NCBI GenBank assembly: GCA_025667525.1
Contig: CM046882.1
Span: 215,558,592-215,622,591 of the forward strand
Length of the DNA stretch: 64,000 nt
Direction: 5' to 3'
Source: Glebionis coronaria
Lineage: Eukaryota > Streptophyta > Magnoliopsida > Asterales > Asteraceae
Shown: positions 1 through 10,808 of the stretch, piece by piece
How positions within the stretch are numbered: position 1 is the first letter of the stretch
How the letters are laid out: the number at the start of each line of letters is the position of its first letter
Notes under the pieces: generated by a model
Databases searched by the model: none
The model's input: only the letters and a program-made list of their open reading frames with translations
What the model was told of the DNA's origin: nothing
Translations under genes and position numbers: made by a program

Positions 1-805
1 CTCATGCCTTGTTAGGGCCTTTTCGGACTTGCCAATCTTCGCGTCCCGCTTCAATAAGTTATGCCTTGGCTATGAACTCTAATCCATACCGAGCAACTTT
101 TAAACGATCTGGGGCTAGAAGCTAAGTAACTTTTCAAATCGTACAACCTTATTTATTAGCAGATAAATTTATTGGCTAGCGATGGGAGAATAGGCTCATA
201 ATTAACTCACATAAATTCACGAAAGAATCCCGAACTTATAATTGGCTCTATCATCTCTCGTTCTCCACAGTTTAAAATCTCAAGTAATGAGATTCGTGGA
301 TGCTTAGCCTATTAAATCAAAGTTTTGGGTTTTCGAGTCGCCTATAGGATCTTGCAAATTCTTAGACTTTTTCAAGTTTAGAAATCGCATTTTAAAGTTC
401 CCTTGATAAACGACTCTCTAGGATCAATTATAGGAACTTGCGAAAAGTTCTTGTTCTTAACCCGTGAGAGTTAAGACTTTCGCGTTTTATAGCTCCCCAT
501 ATAAAAGCCTAGCAAAACTTGACATAAACATGTTAAGGATACTAGCTAGAGCAAACTAAGATAAGTAAACTCGGGTTGAGTCAAAAGATTCACAACGTTT
601 GAAAATTAAAACCACTTTATTAAACATTTATTCTAGCAAAGAAAGAAAATAACTATACAAAAGTAAAAACTAATAGGCCAAAATAGATCAAAAATTTTGA
701 AAAATGTCGAAAAATTGATTTTCCGGTTAAAATGAGGACAAATACAAGGAAAAGACCACATAACTTCGATAGAAGTCCCCCCTACACTTAAGATAAACAA
801 TGTCC
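1..805 (-). mobile_element. Truncated 3' noncoding region of a D-like (Athila/Tat-like) element
   Basis: Bases 1-805 match, in the same orientation, the 3' noncoding region of element D (about 4230-4351 and 33542-34262), including the CCTTGTTAGGGCC block at the start and the reverse-strand twin hairpins at 435-476. No coding sequence or LTR edge is visible, so this is an internal fragment cut by the window edge and by the fold-back junction near 801-805. The annotation rests on similarity inside this window only. Confidence 0.75.
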
Positions 806-835
806 TAAGTGTAGGGGAGCTTACTCCCACATGCT

Positions 836-874
836 TAAACATTGAGGACAATGTTTATCTTAAGTGTAGGGGGG
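836..874 (+). promoter_or_regulatory. Hairpin plus PPT-like box module (fragment copy)
   Basis: A perfect 9-bp stem TAAACATTG / CAATGTTTA with AGGA loop (836-857) is followed after 4 nt by the PPT-like box AAGTGTAGGGGGG (862-874). The same hairpin-box pair occurs in A (30193-30230), B (20429-20465) and D (34196-34233). The role is unknown. Confidence 0.6.
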
Positions 875-1160
875 ACTTCTATCGAAGTTAAGTGGTCTTT
901 TCCTTGTATTTGTCCTCATTTTAACCGGAAAATCAATTTTTCGACATTTTTCAAAATTTCTATCTATTTTGGCCTATTAGTTTTTACTTTTGTATAGTTA
1001 TTTTCTTTCCTTATTAGCATAAATGTTTAATAAAGTGGTTTTAATTTTCAAACATTGTGAATATTTTGACTCAACCCGAGTTTACTCTAGCTAGTATCCT
1101 TAACGTGTTTAAGTCAAGTTTTGCTAGGCTTTTATATAGGGAGCTATAAAACGCGAAAGT

Positions 1161-1202
1161 CTTAACTCTCACGGGTTAAGAACAAGAACTTTTCGCAAGT
1201 TC
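1161..1202 (+). promoter_or_regulatory. Twin conserved hairpins in 3' noncoding region
   Basis: Hairpin 1 is CTTAAC / GTTAAG with an 8-nt loop (1161-1180). Hairpin 2 is GAACTT / AAGTTC with loop TTCGC (1186-1202). The same pair is present at 435-476 (reverse), 20726-20767 and, with one stem base changed, 33855-33896 (reverse). The function is unknown. Confidence 0.5.
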
Positions 1203-1257
1203 CTATAATTGATCCTAGAGAGTCGTTTATCAAGGGAACTTTAAGATGCGATTTCTA

Positions 1258-1443
1258 AATATGGAGGGTCCTTCGTCATTTGGTGTTCCTCAAAATGCCC
1301 CGGCTGTACCCGCTACGATAGTTCCAGAACCACCAATTGAATCTACACCAACGGTATTCGTTTTTGCACCATCTACGTCAACCTCAACCATATTGACTCC
1401 AAACATTCCAACCACTTCTCCGACTAACGCAACTGACGCAACT
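1258..1443 (+). pseudogene. Element E: Ty1/copia pol fragment (linker before reverse transcriptase)
   Basis: An open frame rich in Pro, Ser and Thr runs into the target site of element D at 1439-1443 (CAACT) and resumes in the same frame at 38709, where it leads into a copia reverse transcriptase. It is therefore the low-complexity linker between integrase and RT. The integrase, protease and gag of this element are missing: at 1257 the sequence changes abruptly to an unrelated gypsy fragment. Confidence 0.7.
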
Positions 1444-1851
1444 TAATAACTAGGGTTTTGCCCAGTATAAAAATTAAGTTCGTTGAAGTGGTCTAATCGA
1501 ATTGATTATTGGTAAACGTGCGACTCAGTCGCCTTTTGGTGGAAAACAATGATTTGTCGTTGTTGTAAATTAAAAGTGCAAGACTTTAAAGTAAAAGGTG
1601 GTTAATTAAAAACGAAAACTAATTAAACGTAAATGGTGCAATATTAAAACTTTTAAAGAAAATAAATCAAATGACAGAAAATTAAAGCGTGACGAAAAAT
1701 TAAATTGACAATGTAATAAAAATGTGAACTATAAAATTAAACTAAAAGACAAATAGTGGGAAAAAATAAATGCTTGAGACTAAAACAGAGGATAAACAAA
1801 ACCTGATCCGGGATCCAATATACTGTCACTATTCAAAATACCCAACTAGTA

Positions 1852-2378
1852 CTGTTTATCCGGAATATCACCTAGCTCCTTATCCGGAATAATCACCGAG
1901 CCCTTATCCTGAATATGCACTTGTGAGTTATCCGGATTCCTTTGCCAAAGCTTATCCGGAACAACCTGTCACCTTATCAGGAATAATCTTCAACTCCTTA
2001 TCCGGAATAATCTGAATCCACTTATCCAGAATAATTCCACAAATCCTTCTTATCTGGAATAACTGCTTGTCCGGAATAATGTACTGAGCGTTATCCGAAA
2101 TAAGTTGTTCTGCGGCTTATCCTGAATTCCCACGAGCTTTTTATCTGGAATATGGCAAACAAGCCTTATCCGGAATAAATTCCGGACGCTTATCCGGGAT
2201 AACTTTTGAAGTCCTTATCTGGAATAATATACTCGAACCTTAACCGGAATATCCAACTTCGTCTTATCCGGAATAAAGGGTTTTTAACCCTTATCCGGAA
2301 TAATTCCCTGGTGGCTAATCGGAATAAAATTCTGACTTATATCCGGAATATTGGATCTGAGTGATGTTCGGAATAAAG
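1852..2378 (-). repeat. Array of TTATCCGGAATAA-like words in D 3' LTR
   Basis: Roughly two dozen copies of a 12-14 bp word centred on the palindrome TCCGGA are spaced about 20-35 bp apart, with unrelated sequence between them. This copy has several decayed cores (TCAGGA, TCCAGA, TCTGGA, TCCGAA) that are still TCCGGA in the partner LTR. Confidence 0.85.
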
Positions 2379-2928
2379 GGGTTTTACCAAAACCCGGATA
2401 GCAATGAAAATCAAATAAGCTAAAAAATTAAACTAGGAACAAATAAGCACTTAACTAAAACTTTAACCAAAACACTTTTAAGAAAAAGCTATTAAGCCAA
2501 AATTTAAAAACTTTTAAGAAAACTAAATGATAAAAATATTAAAAATCAACTTTTTATAAAATTTAACTAAAAAGCACTTAATCAAATTTAAGAAAAATAC
2601 AATAAGCTATCAAATCAATAAGCTAACAGATCAATAAGCTAACACAATGATAATCATAAAAAAAACATAACAAGTAATCAAACAAGCATGACAATAAGAT
2701 AATAAGAACAAAGATTAACAAAAATAAGAAAGGTAGAATGAGAGATTAAAATAAAACTTGGTTAAAGAAAAGATTAAACAACAAAATTAAAAACACTTAC
2801 TTGGAATTAAAGGAATTAAAGTGCAAGACAAGTATTTAAATTGACAATTAATTAAAATGACATGAAATTAAGGTGGAAAGACTATTGTGTCAAATTAGCT
2901 AACAACTCCTAATGACACATTAGGAGTC

Positions 2929-2936
2929 TATTTATA
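2929..2936 (-). promoter_or_regulatory. TATA box, D 3' LTR
   Basis: TATAAATA on the minus strand, repeated at the same place in the partner LTR (38261-38268). It lies roughly 440 bp into the LTR in the sense direction, a normal place for a U3 promoter. Confidence 0.5.
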
Positions 2937-3371
2937 GTGATTAGGAAAACTAAGCATGTGTTGGTTCCTTCTTCTTTCTTTCTTTCTTTCTCGTCTTCTA
3001 ATTTCTTCGACTTTTTCGACTTTGTCTCGGGATTAATAAACTCGTCTTGTAATTTCTTCATTAATTTAGACTTGAGTTCTTCGACTTTTATTAAACTTTC
3101 GTCTTTAGACTTTTTCTTCGATAAATCTTCAGAATTGTCCTTGGACTTCCGTTCTTTTGGCACCCTTGATCTTTCGACCTCGTCTTTTGTCTTTTTCTTT
3201 GATAAAAGCCCGTGAAAGCCCGTGTTTTCCTCCCTTTTCACATTTTGATCCTAAATCACAACAAAAGCACAAACCACGCATAATTTCGACATTTACGACA
3301 TAAAATACACGTTTTGGCTTGGTTATTATTGTAGTTAAGTGGTAAAAGGATGGGTGTTTACACACCTATCA

Positions 3372-3385
3372 AATCCCCTACACTT
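3372..3385 (-). promoter_or_regulatory. Polypurine tract of D
   Basis: On the minus strand AAGTGTAGGGG plus ATT sits directly before the LTR start TGATAGG, where plus-strand DNA synthesis is primed. Three further AAGTGTAGGGG boxes occur upstream in D's 3' region (34488-34499, 34252-34262, 34196-34207). Confidence 0.75.
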
Positions 3386-4351
3386 GACCATTGCAATGTC
3401 CTCATGCAATGCATTAATTACAAAGCAAGATTACACTTTCCATCACAATAAATCCACATTGGCCTTTATTAAAGAGATAGAAAATTGAAAAATATTCAAA
3501 AGAAGATAACAAGTAAAAAGAACAAAAACTTACCTTGGGGTTTCTGAATGTCGTGAATGATTATCATCCTCAAGTTTCACGTTCTCCAAACCAAGCTTAA
3601 AAACGAGATCATTGTCATAATAAGTTAGCAAACTAACATGAACTCATGTGGGCCAATTATTTACTTAGACTCCCTTATTCCTAGGTGTATCTCTTATATT
3701 TTATTATTGTCTTGAATGATCACGAGGATGCATTGTTGACTTATTTCGATAGTTATTAAGGCTAAAAATAAAGTGGGAAAATTTAATCAATAGTTAGATA
3801 ACGGAAAAATTCTTTTAAAACTGCTTCTCGGGAGCTCACAAAGTTCATATCTTGGCATAACTCGCTTCACGATTTGAGACCTTTCTCGGACCGATATTTG
3901 GCAGTGAATTCATACTTCAAATCTTGAGAGACGTTCATGAAATAATGGTCTTCTCTTCATAATAGGAATTTCTTCACTTGAAGTTTTAAGAGATTCTTCA
4001 TCTTTGGACCACGTCTTCTTCATTTTTCTCCAATCTTTATTTTGGACTTTGATATACAACGATCCGCCTCCTTTTAGGACTTGGATCTATTTATCCTCAT
4101 ACCTTGTTAGGGCCTTTTTGGATAGACTTCTCCATGATCTTTACGGGAGTATTTGCTTTTCGTCGTGTGTCTCGATCCTTCATATTGATTTTTGATAAAT
4201 GATTCTTCACATCACTTTGGATCTTTAGCAACAAAATGTAGCCCTCATGCCTTGTTAGGGCCTTTTCGGACTCACCAATCTTCGCATCCCGCTTCAATAA
4301 GTTATGACTTGGCTATGAACTCTATTAAATACCGATTAACTTTTAAACGAT
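3386..4351 (-). other. D 3' noncoding region, distal part
   Basis: No credible ORF. It holds the paired repeat TAACAAGGYATGAGGA on the minus strand (4094-4109 and, with one end base changed, 4242-4257), also present in A and B at nearly identical spacing. It ends at the ACGAT target site (4347-4351) where element A inserted. Confidence 0.7.
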
Positions 4352-4797
4352 TGATAGGTGTGAAAACACCCATCCTTTTACCACTTATTTCTTGCTAAAA
4401 CAAAACCAAAACGCGTATTTAATGTCATTTGTTTGGAATTATGCGTGTTTTGTGTGTTTGTTGTGTTTTCAGAGCCAACCGGATAAATATTGAAGAAAAC
4501 ATGGGATTGCACGGGTTTTATTGAAGAAAAAGGCTCAAGACGAAGTCTATTGTCCAAGAGTTGCAAAAGATTTGAAGTCAATGGACCTATTTGAAGATTT
4601 ATCGAAGAAAAGGACCAAAGATGGAAGATTTACATATGTCGAAGAACTCAAGTCTATTAAACGAAGAAATTAAAAGACGAGTTGAATTTATTCATCGACA
4701 AATCCCGAATCTGAGTCGAAAACGACAACTCTACTGAAAAGACGAGAAGACAAAAAGAGCGGAAGAAAGCCCACTCACCAACCAATCCCACAAGGAC

Positions 4798-4805
4798 TAT
4801 AAATA
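4798..4805 (+). promoter_or_regulatory. TATA box, A 5' LTR
   Basis: TATAAATA about 450 bp into the LTR, repeated at 32235-32242 in the 3' LTR. A CT-rich tract follows within 60 bp. Confidence 0.55.
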
Positions 4806-5225
4806 GGAGAGACCCTCACATTTTGTAGGCAGCTTTTATTTTTTTCTTCTTTCTTTCTTTTTGTTTCGTCGGGAAGAAGCCAACACCACTAAGGTGTTGG
4901 TGATTTTTATTTTTCTTAATTCAATCTTTAATCTTGTAAGTGTTTAATCTTTCCTTTTGTTTACTCTACATTAATCCATCAATATCATCTTCCATTTTCA
5001 TCTTGTTCATCTTCATCGTTTTGATTTAAAGTTTAAAATTCTTATTTGGTTGATTTTAATCTTCAAAAGTAAGTGGGTTTTATGTTTTTAGTGTTTTGAT
5101 TTGATGTTTATGATTAGTAGATGAATAATAGTTACTTTGGTTTAATTTTTGGTTAAAAACTTGGTTGATTTTGGTGAAAATCGTGCTTTATTGGTTTCTC
5201 TGTTCTTCGTCTCCATTCCTACCGA

Positions 5226-5866
5226 GATTCCGAATCAATTTATTATTCCGAATCAAAGGTTTGTGGCAAATATTATGGATGAGCATTATCATTCCAGATG
5301 AAGCTTTTTAGTTAAGTGTTTCCGAATCAAATCAATATTCCGGATCAAGCTTTTTGTCTTTATATTCCGAATCAATATTTTATTCCGAACGAAAGATTTT
5401 TATTAGTCATTCCGAATCAAGTGTTCATCCGGAATAATTAATATTCCGGATGAGTGTTTACATTCCGAATCAAAGTTTTAGTCAAATATTCGGGATCAGT
5501 GTCACTTTAGTTTAGTTATTCCGAATGAAAGAAAATTCCTTATGAAGGAATATTTCGAATGAGACAAAGTATTCCGAGTAAACAAATTGTTCCAGATCAG
5601 TTTTTATTCCGCATGAGCGGGTATTCCGAATCAAGCTTTTTCTCCTTTTATTCCGAGTCAGCAAGTTATTCCGCATGAAGCAAAGGTATTCCGAATGAAG
5701 CAATTATTCCGAATCAAAGTTTTCAAAATTTATTCCGAATCAGAACTTTTTAACTTTTTGATATTCCGAATCAAGCCTTTTTGTCATTTTATTCCGGATC
5801 AAGGAATATTCCGGATGAAGGTTTTTGTCTGATTTATTCCGAATAAAGGCTGCATTCCGAATCAAG
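5226..5866 (+). repeat. Array of ATTCCGAATCA / ATTCCGGATGA words in A 5' LTR
   Basis: About thirty copies of an 11-13 bp word with core TTCCGRAT are spaced roughly 15-35 bp apart downstream of the TATA box. The word reads in the same sense as the D-LTR word (ATTCCGGATAA). Several TCCGGA cores lost here (for example near 5275 and 5305) are intact in the 3' LTR. Confidence 0.85.
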
Positions 5867-6117
5867 GGTTTTCAGCAAGGGTATTTACTGTTACTGTTTT
5901 ATTTTAATTCTAAGTTTTATTTTAATTCAAGTTTTATTTTTATTAATTAATTGCTTTTAGTTTACTTTTATTTACTTCACGCATTTAATCCTTTTTAGTA
6001 GATTAGAAAACCAATCCCCTTTTTAGTTACCAAGAACAACTATTCCACTTGAACCGTGATCAATTCGAGAAGATTCCGAGAAAAAATCTGAACCCCATCA
6101 AAATATCTAGTATCAAA

Positions 6118-6132
6118 TGGCTCCGCTGCCGG
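6118..6132 (+). promoter_or_regulatory. Primer binding site of A
   Basis: TGGCTCCGCTGCCGG starts 2 nt after the 5' LTR. It matches the B and D primer sites with one or two changes and so belongs to the tRNA-Asp-type primer class. Confidence 0.65.
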
Positions 6133-6328
6133 CTCTTCTCGTAAAGATTAACAGTTTTTTGTGAGAACTTGGATTTTGGAATCCGTTCGCCGTGAACGTT
6201 ACTTTTTCATCATCAAAAATTTTCAAAAATCCTAAAAAATATAAAATTTTCAAAATCCAAAAAAATTTAAAAAAAACATTAAAACCAAAAATATTTCTTG
6301 TTTGCTTTGTTAGTTCTTTTGCAGGTGT

Positions 6329-7842
6329 ATGCGCACTCGATCAACGTCTTATCAAGAGCCAGAGACTCTCGATAACTTAGACATGGCCGGTGTACACAAC
6401 AACAATAACAATCCACCTCAAAACAACATGAATAACAACAACAATGAACCTTTACCGGACAATCGCCCGATGATTGAACTTTTGCAAGCACATGTAGAGG
6501 GCAACAACGATCCAATTGTCATACCCGCGATTGCAGCCAACAACTTTGAGCTCAAATCCAGCTTTATTCAGATGGTCTCCGCTCAACCATTCTTGGGGCG
6601 TACCATTGATGATCCTCATGACCACATCAAAAGGTTCATGCAACTCACGAATACGGTCAAATTCAATGGTGTTCCACAAGAGGTAATCCGTTTACAACTT
6701 TTTCCTTTCTCCTTAGAGGGACAATCCCGTCATTGGCTTGCAAAGGAACCGCCACAAAGTATTCTGACGTGGACGGATTTGGAGACCAAATTCATAAACT
6801 ACTTTTTCCCACCCTCTCGTACTACCGCTTTGTGGATTGAAATTATTAATTTTGAACAAAAGTACGATGAGTATTTTAGTGAATCTTGGGACCGTTTTAA
6901 AGATCTTTTAAGAAAGTGCCCACAACATGGTTTTACCAAAGTGCACCAAATTAATACTTTTTACAATGGTTTAAGCATTAATAACCAAGATTCACTAAAT
7001 AGTGCCTCAGGGGTAATATTTTGGTTAAGAGTTATAATGCCGCTTGGGATATTATTGAGAATAAGTCTAGAGTGAAAACCAAGAGTGTTCGGACCAATGC
7101 CGCTAGTGCTAGTATTAGTGACAACGACAAGAGACTTGACAAAATTACGTCGCTTCTTGAATCGCTTGCTACCCAAACCGCTAGCAACACCAACAGCATC
7201 AACGCTAAAAACGCTCAAGTCAATGCTGTAAGCCAACCATGTGAAATATGTGGGGTTCCTCAATCTTACACTACTTGTACCTCCACCCAAGACTATCCTT
7301 CTGAGAATGTTAACGCAGCATACGGTACCTATCCTCCGGCCGCTTATCAAGCTCGTCCTCAAGGAGACCGCAACTTGCTCAGCTATCGCTCAAACAACTT
7401 TCTCTCACCGCCCGGTTTCCTCCACCCAATCAAAACCAACAACAAAACCTTAACCGACCCAACCAAAACCAACCTCGAGCACCATACCAACCACCTCAAA
7501 GACAACCATATCCACCTCAAAGAAACAACCAAGTTTACCAACAACCTTCTTATCAACCACCCGCCTACCATGCTCCTCCTCCCAACCAACCCACCGCATT
7601 ACACCAAGATGTTGAAACCTACATGAGGACTAATAATGTGATCGTGGAAAATCTCTAGTGGGAAATGGCCAACATGAAAGCAGATATGGTGAAGCAAGGG
7701 AATGAGCTTCGAGCTGATATGTGAAACACTTTGGCAAGTCAAACGAATGACTTAAGGAACATGATGGCTGGTTTCTTTCAAGGTAATCAAACCTCTTCTT
7801 CGGGTACTCTTCCGATTAACACCGTTACGAATCCAAGAGGGG
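6329..7842 (+). pseudogene. Element A gag, frameshifted and interrupted
   Basis: It starts MRTRS and has an Asn-rich N-terminus (first ~50 residues), then a retrotransposon gag domain with the WLAKEPP and FFPPSRT stretches. A lost base near 7008 shifts the frame; the next segment (to about 7420) holds a knuckle remnant CEICGVPQSYTTC in which the His appears to be Gln. A further shift near 7420 and stop codons near 7660 and 7722 break the rest. At 7838-7842 the coding sequence is cut by element B after the words ATCCAAG; related gag reads on from here at 26120. The gag shell would package element RNA, but this copy cannot make it. Confidence 0.85.
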
Positions 7843-8898
7843 TGATGAGATGACATTTATACATGATCTCATCGTTCTTTTCGGGCTTTAAATGCATAAA
7901 AATGTCATAATATACCATATATATGCTTGTGTTTGTTTACTTGTATATTTTAGGTATGGATATCGTGAAAAAGACAAAAGATCACAAGTTACAAGGAAAA
8001 ACGGACACAAGAAACAAAGCCGTACAAAGAACCGGGCCCTAATCATGGAATACTCAACAAATACCCTTGAAGACTTGAAGACAAACAAGATTGATCCTCA
8101 TTTATTAAAGAAATGACACTTAAAACCCTTGTATATTAATAATTACAAGTTTGGTCCCTTAAGTTTGTCAAAATTACACAAAAGGTCCTTCAACTTTGAA
8201 GAAATGGCAAGATTAGTCCTTCAACAATTTCAAATTGTCAATTATGGTACCTCATCAAGCCAAAGATACATTGAATACCTTTGAAGATCAACATTGTCAA
8301 AAATCAGCCCTTGAAATATGCAAAAGTGTCAAAAATAACCCTTGAAACACTTTTTGGAAAGTTTGGTGCCAAAAAAGACAAAGGCTGAAAGTTGTTACAA
8401 AGAAAATGGGCGCTGACAGACTTTTATTCATAAGTGACAAAAGAAAGGAAGAAAAAGGACCAAAACTGCCAAGTTTGGAAGTTTAAATCCCTAAACACGC
8501 GCCAAACAACTTTCTCCCTAAGAAAACGGATCAAACGTGTCACTATTCACACGTATGAACCCAGATTTAACTTTTTACCAACAAGGGGGTTTTTACAATT
8601 ACCTACACCAAAACACAATTAACCTTCACACGAATCTATCCCATGCCTAAACTCACACTCCCACTCACCCAAAGGACCCCACCATTCAAACCGTTTCACC
8701 CATCACATGACTACTTGCCCTCCAAGACATGCCACGTGTTAAGATCAACAGCTGAGAGTCTTTGCTTGATCACAAAGCTAAAATGAACGTTTGGGATCAC
8801 TTTGGACAGCTCATTAACAACAAACACACTCAAGGACTCAAGGGCATTTTAGAGAAATCACATCTAGGGTTTGTGAATAGTGTAGCCAGGCATTTGCC

Positions 8899-8905
8899 TA
8901 TAAAA
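8899..8905 (+). promoter_or_regulatory. TATA box, B 5' LTR
   Basis: TATAAAA followed by a GAGACC context, repeated at 23259-23265 in the 3' LTR. It is about 1,056 bp into the LTR. Confidence 0.55.
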
Positions 8906-10379
8906 GGAGACCTCAACATGTGAGAGTCCCTTTGTTCCAGTTTTAGGCTATCAATCTTTGTAATTCCTTTTTAAGTTTAATAAAATTTAAATTTCTGAAA
9001 ATATTGAATTCTCTTTTTGATTTGATTAAAAGTTGGTGTTTGAGTAGCCTAATTCTGAGTTCCATTTGATTGTTAAGACCTACCTTAATCTTGTGGTTAA
9101 GGCACGTCTTGGTTCATAAGGTTTTAAGGTTCAAATACCTTGAAATCCTAGGTTCTGTTTTGGCTTATTTTGTGTACTAACCCTTGGCCATTTGCTATAA
9201 GCTCTTACAAGCTTTTTGACACCAAGCTTGTGAAGGGATTAGAGCCCTTGGTTGAGTTGTTTGCTGCTTGTGTTAAAGACATAAAGTCCTTGAGGTTCTA
9301 CTTTGAACCATCAACCAAGGCAGTTTGCATCATCTCCATTGAAGTACCTTGGTCTTGTTCTAGTTGTTGAACAAGGTCCAAGGAGCATAGCTGGCTTTCC
9401 TAGGATGTTGTGGAAGGCAGGTATAATCTCTTGGTTAAGATTCCCCTAAAAATTTCATGTTTATGACTGATTTTGATTTGGTGCTTTGATTTTGAGTATT
9501 GGTGTTTGTGCTGGTGATTTTTGAGTTTGATTGTGTTAGTTGCTATCTAGTAAGTGTTTTTGATCATTAAAATCAGTAGGTTATTAGTTAAAATCACAAG
9601 TTTCTTTGTTAAGTGATAGATTAAGGAGTGTTTGGGTCTACTACATACGTTGGATTTGTGGTTTGTTAAGTGCTTGTTTTGTGTAAGCAAGAGTTGGTAT
9701 CTGTTTGGTAGAAGCAATTGTTCATCTGTTAGCAGGTTTTGAGGGTTTGAACACATAGATTCATAATTTGGCTATAAAATCTTAAATACTTGGTAAAATT
9801 GGCTAGGATTTTGAGGACACCTAGATCTAAGCTTAGGCTAGGGCTAACAAGTGCTAAATCTGAGTTAATCACACCAGGGAAGGAGGATTTGAGGCTTGAA
9901 ATTGGATCAAGTGTCAAATATATCAGCAAACTTGTTTCTGCATATGTTCATTGTTCATCAGTAACATTTTGTGCTTTGATCTTGTTGTTTACTTTGATTC
10001 AGTGTTTGATTCTTGTTGCTTTGTGTTTATTCATAGTTTATATAGCTTGTGTATGCATCTTGTTAAGTTTGGTTGGCTTATTCAGTCTAAATCTGCTTAT
10101 TAAGTGCTTAACTGCTTATTTCCATATCTGGTGCATATCTGGTGACTGTTTGGCTTATTGTGGCTTATTGTGTGAACCAATTTGTGATTTTATTGTTGCT
10201 ATTGACTCCTTGTGATTCACTGATCATAAGGGTGCCTTTGTTTCCAATTGAATCAAACCAGAACTCTCAAATAAGCTTGGTCAAATAGTCAAAGCAGTGG
10301 GAACTCCTTTCCCCTGCTAGTTGCCACTGATAGTGCAAAATTGGGTTCAGCTTATCAATTAGCTATAATAGCTTATTCC

Positions 10380-10807
10380 TGTTGGGAATAAATTTAGGCC
10401 AGAACACTTGAACGCTGACAAGATTTTTCCAAGCGTTGTTGTGACCAAAATGGACGCTGACATGGCTTTAGGCGAACGTTGACAAGATTATAGCCGTTGG
10501 GCGTTGATGGGTTATATTTGACCGTTGACAAACAATGGGACCTACCCAGTTGTTACTTTTTGACATATTTTCAAGCCGTAATTTTAGGAGTTGTTACTTT
10601 CATTAAATGCATGAGATAACTTATAAACTTTTTCAATATTTTCATGATTAATTTTTGAAAATCTTTGCCTATTTTTGGGCCAATCACGTGCATTCATCCA
10701 CTCCTATAAATTTGGCTCCTATTTTAAACAGGGTATCTATAATTCTTGTCTAACACTTTTCTCTTATCAACCTTCATCTTTTATACTTCAAATTAACAGC
10801 TTTCATC
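10380..10807 (+). repeat. 5' terminal region of C, probable divergent LTR
   Basis: The first 44 bp equal the start of the 3' LTR (13933-13976). After that the two ends share only scattered CGYTGAC-type words. A TATA-like TATAAAT lies near 10706. A conventional LTR edge cannot be placed; TCATCA just before the ORF start is the best candidate. No clear primer site follows it. Confidence 0.5.
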
Positions 10808-10808
10808 A

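Larger units (their letters stand above)
801..1257 (+). mobile_element. Second fragment of the same 3' noncoding region, opposite orientation
   Basis: The sense orientation now reads left to right: PPT-like box, hairpin TAAACATTG-AGGA-CAATGTTTA (836-857), second box (862-874) and twin hairpins (1161-1202). The same order is seen in elements A and B. Similarity to this family stops at about 1257, where copia pol coding sequence begins, so the fragment is truncated on both sides. Confidence 0.7.
376..1260. repeat. Large inverted repeat, arms ~430 and ~415 bp, ~40 bp spacer
   Basis: The left arm 376-805 is the reverse complement of 846-1260 with scattered mismatches (mid-90s percent identity by eye). 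The spacer 806-845 is itself sequence of this family. The arms are the two fragments described above lying head to head. A transcript through here would fold into a long hairpin. Confidence 0.85.
1444..3371 (-). repeat. 3' LTR of element D
   Basis: It pairs with 36756-38703. On the minus strand it begins TGATAGGTGTG and ends CTAGTTATTA. The first bases form a hairpin GGTGT-GTAA-ACACC with a GNRA-type loop (3353-3366). A TATAAATA box lies at 2929-2936 on the minus strand. It contains an array of TTATCCGGAATAA-like words. More of these words have decayed here than in the other copy. Confidence 0.9.
4352..6115 (+). repeat. 5' LTR of element A
   Basis: It begins TGATAGGTGTG and ends TAGTATCA, pairing with 31789-33536. 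The first ~35 bp resemble D's LTR start and also form a GNRA-loop hairpin GGTGT-GAAA-ACACC (4357-4370). A TATAAATA box is at 4798-4805, followed by a CT-rich tract. The array of ATTCCGAATCA-like words lies at 5226-5866. Confidence 0.92.

Noticed and set aside
2909..3241. 110-codon Lys/Glu-rich minus-strand ORF in D's LTR, also open in the other LTR (38241-38573)
   Set aside because: The two copies differ mostly by amino-acid-changing substitutions (at least seven), so there is no sign of protein constraint. The composition follows from purine-rich DNA, and it begins upstream of the TATA box.
5226..5866. Regularly spaced short repeats that could be taken for a CRISPR-like array
   Set aside because: Words are only ~11-13 bp, degenerate, irregularly spaced, and lie inside a plant LTR with an identical partner copy.
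9170..9370. 66-codon ORF in B's 5' LTR, repeated at 23530
   Set aside because: Too short, no recognisable domain; equally explained by copying of the LTR.
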